Positions 50,601-59,600 of a DNA stretch of 64,000 nucleotides are shown here, in pieces. How positions within the stretch are numbered: the stretch's first letter is position 1; each line of letters starts with the position of its first letter. A model generated the notes under the pieces. That model saw nothing but the letters and a program-made list of their open reading frames with translations. It made no database searches and had not been told where the DNA came from. The translations under genes were made by a program, and so were the position numbers. This stretch comes from Corylus avellana. Taxonomy: Eukaryota; Streptophyta; Magnoliopsida; Fagales; Betulaceae. Location: the NCBI RefSeq assembly GCF_901000735.1, contig NC_081549.1, positions 7,431,416 to 7,495,415 on the forward strand, written 5' to 3'.

Positions 50601-53600
50601 GAGGTTAAAGATCACATGGTGTAGTATTATCAAAATTTACACTCGGAGCAAAGTTCATGGTGGCCTAGAATGGACAACCAGCCTTTCTTGTCTATTGATG
50701 AGGAGGATTGTAGGTGGTTGGAAAGAGAGTTTGAGGAAAAGGAGGTTTGGGAGGTGATAAAAGGTATGGATGGTGATAAGGCACCGGGTCCAGATGGTTT
50801 CTCCATGGCTTTTTTTCAAGCTTGTTGGGGTGTTGTTAAACAAGATGTTATGGCGGTTTTTGATGAGTTCCATCGCAGACGGCAGTTGGTGAAGAGCTTG
50901 AATGCTACTTTCATTTCTTTGATTTCGAAAAAGGCGGATGCGGTGGAGATGAAGGATTTTCGGCCCATAAGCTTGGTGGGAGGGGTGTACAAAATTGTTT
51001 CTAAGGTTCTCGCCTTTAGGTTGAGAACTGTCTTGGGCAAGGTTATTTCATACTCTCAAAATGCTTTCTTAGGGGGCCAACAAATCCTAGATTCGGTTCT
51101 TATTGCAAACGAATGTGTGGATAGTCGCATGAAGCAAGGGGTGCCAGGTGTTATTTGTAAGTTGGACCTGGAAAAGGCGTACGATCATGTAAATTGGGAC
51201 TTTATTTTGTACTTGCTGCATAGGTGTGGTTTTGGGGAAAGGTGGAAGGCTTGGATAGAGTGGTGTGTTACGTTAGTAAGATTCTCCATTCCAGTGAATG
51301 GCTCTCCGGAAGGGTTCTTTAGCAGTTCGAGGAGAATTTGGCAAGGGAATCCCCTTTCTCCGTTACTTTTTGTGCTTGTTATGGAGGCATTGAGTAAGAT
51401 GGTGAATGCTACGGTTGATCAAGGACTTTTGACAGGCTTCTCGGTGGGAGATAGGGTTGTCTCGGATTTGGAGGTCTCTCACTTCTTATTTGCTGATGAT
51501 ACCTTGATTTTTTGTGAAGCTTCTCTCGAGCAAATCCGGTATGTGCGCCTCATTCTTTTATGTTTTGAAGCTGTGTCGGGTTTGAGAGTTAATCTTGGAA
51601 AGTCTAAAATTGTGGCTATTGAAGAGGTGGAGAACATTGGGGTGTTAGCTAATATCCTTGGGTGTAGTGTTGCCGATTTGCCCATGAAGTATTTGGGTCT
51701 CCCTCTTGGGGCGCCGTATAAGGACACGATTATGTGGAATGATGTGATTGAGAAGATGGAGCGTCAAATGGCAGGTTGGAAGAGGATGTACCTCTCTAAA
51801 GGAGGCCGTTTAACTCTCATCAAGAGTACGTTGTCTAATCTTCCGACTTACTTCTTGTCTTTGTTTCCGATTCCCATGAGTGTAGCTAAAAGGCTTGAGA
51901 AGGTCCAAAGAGATTTCTTGTGGGGAGGAATGGGAGATGAGGCTAAGTTGCATCTTGTAAAGTGGGATCAAGTTTGCTGTCCCTTACATTACGGTGGTCT
52001 TGGTATTTGAAAGTTGCATCAGTTTAATCAAGCTCTCTTGGGGAAATGGCTTTGGAGATATGCGAATGAGAGTGAGGCTTTTTGGTGCAAGGTTATCAAA
52101 GCCAAGTACGAAGAACAGGAAGGCGGGTGGTGCACGAAGGAGGTTTCGGGTTCTCATGGTGTGGGTGTATGGAAGCATATTCGTCAAGGTTGGAGTTTCT
52201 TTGCCAAAGGTTGTCGGTTTGAGGTGGGGGTGGGTTTGAAAGTTCGTTTCTGGCATGATACTTGGTGTGGGGAAACTCCGTTGAAGCAAGACTTTCCATC
52301 TTTGTTCAGCATTGCTAGACACAAAGAAGCTTGGGTGAAGGACAATTTAACCTGGAGGAGTGGGGTTATAGAGTGGAATGTCACTTTTGTGCGACATGTT
52401 CGGGATTGGGAGATGGATTTGGTTGCTTCTTTTTTTGATCGGTTGTACTCGTGCAAGATCTCTGTAGGTACGGTGGATCGTATTTGCTGGGCCTCATCTA
52501 GGAAAGGTAAGTTCGAGGTTAAGTCGCTCTTCAAGGCCTTGTCTAATTTTGGCCATGAGATGTTTCCTTGGAAGAGTATTTGGCGCACTAAGGTGCCTTT
52601 GAGAGGCTTTTTTTGGGTGGACCGCGGCCCTAGGCAAAATTTTGACTCATGATAATCTGCGGAAGAGGAACCTTGTGGTGGTGAAGTGGTGTTGTATGTG
52701 CAAAAAGTCAGGAGAGTCGGTAGATCATCTTCTTCTCCATTGCGAAACCGCAAGAGCTCTTTGGCACACTATTTTCAGTCGGTTTGGGTTGCATTGGGTT
52801 ATGCCTTGCAGAGTAAGGGACTTGTTCTATTGCTGGTGGTCGGGAGTTCGTGCTCGAAGTGCGGTAGTTTGGAAGATGATCCCTCTATGTCTTATGTGGT
52901 GTATATGGATTGAAAGAAATGCTAGATGTTTTGAGAACTCTACTAGGACTATAGAGGAACTGACTCATCTTTTCTTCTTTACTCTTTACTCTTGGACGGC
53001 TGCTTGGCTAGCTCTTTTAGTAATTAGTTTCTCTGATTTCCTCTTTCACTTCTCTCCCTCTTAGGCGCTCTCTTTTATACTTCCCGTGTATATGGGTTGC
53101 GCCCCTCTGCGCTTTTGATATATAATTTTTTAGTTATCAAAAAAAAAAAAAAAATACCCCACACAAACTTCCCAACTTTTCCACCACCCTTCTATCCCAC
53201 ATAAGCAAAATACCTCTTGAAGCTCCTTGATAAATAACACCAATCCATATGTGCACAACCCCACAAGCTCCTGGCTATCTCCCTAGTTACATGCTGCAAT
53301 TTAGTCTCTTGTAAGCACACAATATCCGCTTTCCATTCCCCTATGAGGCCCTTAATCTTCATTTGTTTTTCCTCCAAGTTCAACCCCCTTACATTCCAAG
53401 ATAAAATGTTTGGCTTCATTAAATCACTGTTAAGCCCCGCCTTTTCCCATTGACTTTGGTTGCAATTCCTTTCTTTCCATCATAATTAATAGAATATGAC
53501 AAACGCTGTAACTCTCGTTTACCTTTGGAGCTTGTTGTTGTAGGTTCCACTACTAAGTCAACCACATGAGGACTTGTTTTGTTCTTTCGATCAGCTTCAA

Positions 53601-56600
53601 TAGCTCTAAATATCGCCATCATCTCTTCCTCATGCCCTTCAAGTGACAATCCGACAACATGACAAAAACCTTTCACTCTTTCCACAACCCACTCACAAGC
53701 CTCTTTCTGATTCAACTCCTCACCCTTCATCATGTCCTCCATTTGCACTACCAGAGGCTCACAATCCACCACTTCTTAATCTTCAAACTGTATTAATTCC
53801 ATACCAGTGACAAAATGTGTGCTTAGGACACATACATCATTTGTTTGCTGATTTGTCACGCAGAAGCTTCCCTGTTTGCATCCATTTCTTCATTTTGCCG
53901 AATGTTTTCCCCTTCGGCGAAGAACACTAATTGTGATAAAACAACTGGCTCACTGTCCATTGGGGTCCACTGACGTTTTGTAGTCTCCAGAGCTACCCCT
54001 GTCAGCTTTTCCCCCTTATCCTCACTGCCTGGTTGCATCGTAGGACAACCCCCTACCCTAATTGCTGTTAGTGTCCAGTTTGGTGCACAGCTCCTCTGTG
54101 CAGCCTTCCTCGCAAATGCTTGCCCAAACTGCTTTTCCAACTCTGTCTCTGTTCAACCTAAGTCTGACTTTTCCTCCATCTCTGGTCTACCATTGGCGAT
54201 CTTGATAGTCCACGGATCTCCATTCTTGTGCTCCTGTGTTTGCCTAGTGGCCTGGACGGCTCTATCTGAATCTTCTGTGCTGGTTAAAGCAGGCTCCCGT
54301 ACCCACCGCCGCTCACTATCTAGCGCCATCGAGCTCATTTCGTCCTCCTCTACGGTCTGCATAAGTCCATCCCCGATCGTCCTCTCTGCACAGATGGTTT
54401 GGGCTACTTGGTCTGGCCCATTTAAGCCCAGTTTCAGTTTCGACGGCATGCTCCGGCCGCATTCCAGCAGGTTGTCCGTCATCTTGTCCTCCTCTACGGG
54501 CTGCATAACGCTATCTCCGGTTCTCCTCTCTGCACAGATGGTTTGGGTGGCTTGGTTTGGTTCATTTAAGCCCAGTTTCAGTTCCGACGACATGCTCCAG
54601 CTGCTATCCGGCAGGTTCTCCGCCAGTTGTTACTTCGCTGTAGGTTGCATACCACCATCGCTGGTCCTCCTCTCTGCATAGATTGTTTGGTCGGCTTGGT
54701 TTGGTTCATTTAAGCCATGTTCCATTTCAGGCAACCTGCTCTGGCTACTCTTCGGCAACTTTTTCACGCGCTAGCGGAACAGTCTCTTGGGTGATCGCCT
54801 ACGTCGATAAGTTTTCCTGAACCGATGTATGGATTGGGCTCTATTCTCCATTGGGTCCAGTTTGGACTGAATTTGATTTAGCCCACCCTCCTTATTATTC
54901 GCTGGTATCTCCTAGCCCACTTTTTCGTTAGTAACAGAGCCCATCTGCATTCTTTCCCCCCAAGTTTTCCAGCCCATCTCAATTTTGTGCATATAGCTGT
55001 CTATCTCCCTCTTTAAGGAAAGTAGTATCTCTTTCAATGGCTGAATATTTCCTTCCCAAGTGTGAGCAGATTGCATCTCTAAATTTGGAAGGGCGCGATC
55101 TCCGGGAGCAAACAATGGCGCCTTGTCCTTCGCACTTTCCAGAATAAGCCTTGTCTCTTCTTCGCCGGTGGCCTGATTACCGGTGATGAGTTCTTCATCC
55201 ACTTGAGAAGAATTTTCCTCCATGACCATGGCTGGAATCTTACCCCTCTCGATGGTTCTCTTCCCCATCACCACCTTCGCATACAACTCCTTGTTCTGTG
55301 CCCACTGTGATCCTTGCAATACCTTCCCCGTTTGCACCTCCCCCTTCTGCCCTTCCAGTTGCTTCTCCGGCAGCCCTCCAACCAGTGGCATGACTACGTG
55401 TTGCTTGTCAAAATGCGTTTTCAAACGTCGTAATTGAACCCTACAGTCCACCTAGCCTTTCCTGTCATTACCCTCAGGGATAATCACAAAACTTCTCTGC
55501 CCTTTGCCTCCGTATTCAAACAACTCCAAGAAATTCCCGTAAGAATTGTTTCTTCTCTGCACCACATACGCAAAGCTGCCAAAGCAGAACGTTCTCCAAT
55601 TCTCATGCACTGTTTCTTCTGCGGTCAGAAAATCCCATGCATTCACCAGCCAAAACACGGTTGGCCACACCATGATCACTGATCTAGAGACCCCTTTACT
55701 CCGTTCAGCCATTTGAACGCCTCTGTTCACGTTGGAACGAATCTCAAACGATTTAGAATCCACGTAGAAAAAGCCCAAGTATTCCATCGTTAACACTAGA
55801 GCCTAAAACAGAAGAACAAGCTCAACTACTACCGATTACAACCTGCTTTCGATGATGACCGGAAAGGACATCGTTGAATATCAAGCTCTCTATGATACCA
55901 ACACGGCATATAGGATGCCAAAATTCCCAAAATATTCCTATTTTTAAATGAGAAATGTTACTCATCTCAAATTTTCCCCCAAATATAGTAGTTCCCAAAT
56001 GATGTGTCACAATCCTATGCAATCTATTATTTTGGAAAATGTGTTACCATCTTATGGGACTGTGACACATCATTTGGGAACCATATTTGGATGAAAAAAT
56101 TTGGAAAGTATAGCATTTCTATTTTTAAATTAAAAAAAAAAGAACATTTGGTGACCCATGGATGGGTCATTTAGTTCTCTCCTTTTTTTTTTTTTAAGGG
56201 AAAATTTGTATTTTTATAAATTATACAGGAGTATAAGTGCTTGCTAGCTGTTTGATTAAACGCAAAACTCGAATGGAACGGGTAAAATTAAAAGAAGCTG
56301 ATAATTGGGAACCCCGACATTGCAAGTTTTGAAAATTCGTGATTACGATTGCAAAACCTTTGAGAGTTCTTTTTTTTTGGGGGGTGGGGGGAATATCCCC
56401 AAAATGTTATTTAACTATAGGAGGCTAAATTAGAGGGGCTTTTTCTTATTTGCTCATGTGGGATCGGAGGGCGGTGGAGAAAATCAAAGTGTGTGTGTGG
56501 GTGAGTTCTTAGTTGTTTCTTTTGGAAATGTTGAAGATCAATTTTCTTAGGCTTTGTGGGTGTTTATATTTATAGCCTTGATGCCGATTGTGATTGAAGG

Positions 56601-59600
56601 TTTTTATGAGATGAATTGGTTGATTTGCTAAGTTGGTAGAACTTACCATAATGCATTTGTTGGGGGTGTTTTCAGATTTCATTTTTTGAGCTGGGGCTCA
56701 TGGACATTCTTCTTGTGGGGGGCTCTTTTATGTGCTCTAGTAATAGGAACCCTCCCTCGTGGTCTAGAATTTATAGATTCCTTGTTTCCCCATATTGGGA
56801 AGCCCAATTCCCTCATTTGACCCATAAAAGGTTCCCTAGACTATGCTCAAATCCTTTTCCTATTTGAGAGAAAAAACCTAGGGCACTGTGATTAAGAAAG
56901 GGTGAGAAGCGCACAAAGTTCTTTCTAGCTAACAGGTTGACAATGATAGTGGAGAAGATCATTTCCAAGCTTCATAACCCTCTCATCAAGGGTAGCCAGA
57001 TTCTAGACTCTGTTCTCATTGTAAATGAGTGCCTTGACAACATTATTAGATTTGAGGAACTACGTATGTTGTGCAAGTTGGATATTGAAAAGGCTAATGA
57101 CCATGTCAATTGGCACTTTCTATTGTATATGGTGAGGAGATGTGGTTTTGGGGAAAAGTGGTGTAAGTGGATGGCATATCATATTTCTTTGGTGCACTTT
57201 TCTGTAGCGATGAATGCACTGCAAGTGATTTTTTTAGTAGCTCACGTGACTTGAGATAGGAGATCCATTGATCCCTTTCTATTGCTTCCTTTCTATTTGT
57301 TATTGTTATAATAGCGTTAAGTAAATAATTGATGCTATAGTGAATGGATGTTTTTTATTAGGCTTCTCGGTGGAGTTGCCGAGTAGTGGTTCCATCAATA
57401 TTTCTCACCTTTTGTTTGCGGACAACACCTTTATATTTTGCAGGGCAAATCCAGATCATCTTCGCAACTTGCCTTGTTTGTTTTTATGCTTTGAAGTGGT
57501 TTTTGGTTTGAGGATCAACTTGGCTAAATTAGAGTTTGCCCCCGTTGGGAATGTCATTAATGTTGAAGGTCTGGCTAGCATTGTGGTTGCAGTGTATCTT
57601 CTTTGCCTATGAAATACCTAGGTCTTCCCTTGGGAGCTTCGTTTAAGGCCAAATCGGACGACATTATTGAGAAGATAAGAGTGTCGTTTGGCTGGATGGA
57701 AGAAGATATACTTGTCAAAGGGTGGCAAAGTTACATTAATTAAAATCACTTTATCTAATATGCCTAATTCATTTATCTTTTTCCCCTCCCGATTGGCATA
57801 GAGAAGTTGCAGTGTGATTTTTTGTGGGGTGATATTGGTAAAGAGTTCAAATTCCACTTAGTTAGCTGGCCTAAGGTTGTACTCTTATATCTGAATGAGA
57901 GTTGGGGGTCCATAATTTATTTTTGTCCAACCGAGCTCTTTTGGGAAGTAGCATTGGCACTACGCTCATGACGCTCATGAGAAAGAGGCCTTACAGACAT
58001 CTTGAAGTGACTTTTGAGATGTCTCTTGGTTTTCTGTATGTGCATAGGCTTTATCAGGTGTTAACTTTAGTTACTGCTACAAATTCTTCGTATGTAGATG
58101 ATAGAGTAATCTTTGATCATTGTTATGATTGTCATTTTCTGTATGTTGATTCTCTGAAATTGATTTGACTAGTCAGACTTACAATTTGCTTGTTGGTTAG
58201 TTTGAACTTGGACAGTGTTGTTGCATTGAAATACCTTTTTGGGCTTCCTGATGATACGCATGGGACTGGTGGCTTTTCTGAAGAAAACATCAATTACATA
58301 AAGGAATTGATTACTCTGTTGGGTTCAAATATCACTGCTGATGACCATGTAGCCGCCTCTGTCATGGACACAACTTTGCATCGGGTCAGTTAATTTGAAA
58401 TTTAGCCTTTCTTGCTTTCTTTGTTTTCCTCTCAACTACTTGTTTACTACCTGACTTTACCATTGGTGTATAGGTCACAGAATCTGCAAAGTCATTGTTG
58501 TTATTGTTGCAGAAGCCTACTGGTTCTGTTAAGGTGGAAGATATTCTTTCTAGTAAAGGTGTTCTTTTGTTATCGAATGATGTTCTGGTTTCATCAAAGA
58601 TACATCGGATGACAGATGGCATTGCTGAAAAGGATGATGATTATCTCTGCCTAGGGGGACTAGGAGACAAGTTCCTGTGGGAATGTCCTGATGATAGATC
58701 GTCACAGACAGCTCTTCCTGGAAAGAGGAAAGTCTCTTCAGTAGATGGTCTAAGTAAGCGTGCTAGAGGAGAAAATTCACCGGCTGAGATTCTTGCTCAA
58801 GGTGCATTTTCACGGGGATCAGGACCATCTAATGCCCCTTCTGGTTCTACTCGCAGGGACAACTTCAGGGGGCGGAAACCAAATACCAGCCGGCCGCCCT
58901 CTATGCATGTGGATGATTATGTTGCAAGAGAAAGAAGTATTGATAATACTAGTAATTCTAACGTGATATCTATCCCACGAATAGGATCTACTGGTGGAAG
59001 GCCACCCTCAATACACGTGGATAAATTTATGGCCTTAGAAAGGGAACGCCAGAATCCAGTGGCAGCAGTTGTTGGGGATGCGGCAGCACAAGTGAAGAAT
59101 GTAGCTCCTGAGAATGGCACTGATGTGGAGAAGTTCAAATCTAAGCAATTGAAAACAGAGCTAGATGATGATCTTCAGGGAATTGATATAGTTTTTGATG
59201 GAGAGGAGTCCGAATCTGATGACAAATTGCCCTTTCCTCAGCCAGATGATAATCTACAGCAGCCTGCCCCGGTCATAGTTGACCAAAGTTCTCCCCACTC
59301 TATTGTTGAAGAGACAGAGAGTGATATCCATGAAAGCAGCCAATTTTCTCACATGGGTACACCAATCACATCTAATGTTGATGAAAACACCCAAAGTGAG
59401 TTTTCTTCGAGGATGTCAGTTTCGCGTCCCGAAATGCGATTGACTCGAGAATCAAGTGTTTCTTCAGATAAGAAGTATCTTGAGCAGTCTGATGAGACAA
59501 AAAATGTTTTTCCTGTTAAAACCTCCAATAGGTTTGATTCTGCAGCAGCAACAAGTAGTTCTGGTTTTCCTGCCTCTGTTTACAATAGCGCATCAGCATC

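Larger units (their letters stand above)
47220..53154 (+). mobile_element. Nearly full-length L1-type LINE nested in the minus-strand LINE
   Basis: About 5.9 kb with a 5' region (to 47335), ORF1 (47336-49331), ORF2 (49440-53064), a short 3' UTR (TATACTTCCCGTGTATATGG, GCGCCCCTCTGCGC) and a poly(A) tail (53139-53154). It splits the endonuclease frame of the older LINE. No clear target duplication: the sequence after the tail (TACCCCACACAAAC) is not repeated near 47220, and a few residues of the host frame are missing, so a small target deletion is likely. A handful of frameshifts and stops make it inactive as assembled. Confidence 0.82.
43779..55850 (-). mobile_element. Minus-strand L1-type LINE, interrupted by a second LINE
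   Basis: The 3' end is a poly(A) tail (T-run 43779-43789 on the + strand) preceded by GTGCAGAGGGGCGCAACCC. Going 5' on the minus strand: ORF2 C-terminus, reverse transcriptase and second half of the endonuclease (43866-47190), then a foreign plus-strand LINE (47220-53154), then the first part of the endonuclease (53155-53419) and ORF1 (53419-55796). The protein continues across the insertion ([12 protein letters not shown] on one side, [17 protein letters not shown] on the other) with only a few residues lost. The 5' limit near 55850 is approximate. Stops and frameshifts show it is dead. Confidence 0.8.
41032..58200 (+). other. VIR: VIR intron 23, 17,169 bp, filled with transposons
   Basis: Donor AG|GTGAGT after 41031, acceptor TTGGTTAG before 58201; the split serine codon AG+T closes across it. 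By content it is mostly LINE sequence in both orientations, plus two hAT-like elements and a MITE. No host exon was found inside, and the protein reads on without a gap, so nothing is missing. Confidence 0.85.
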
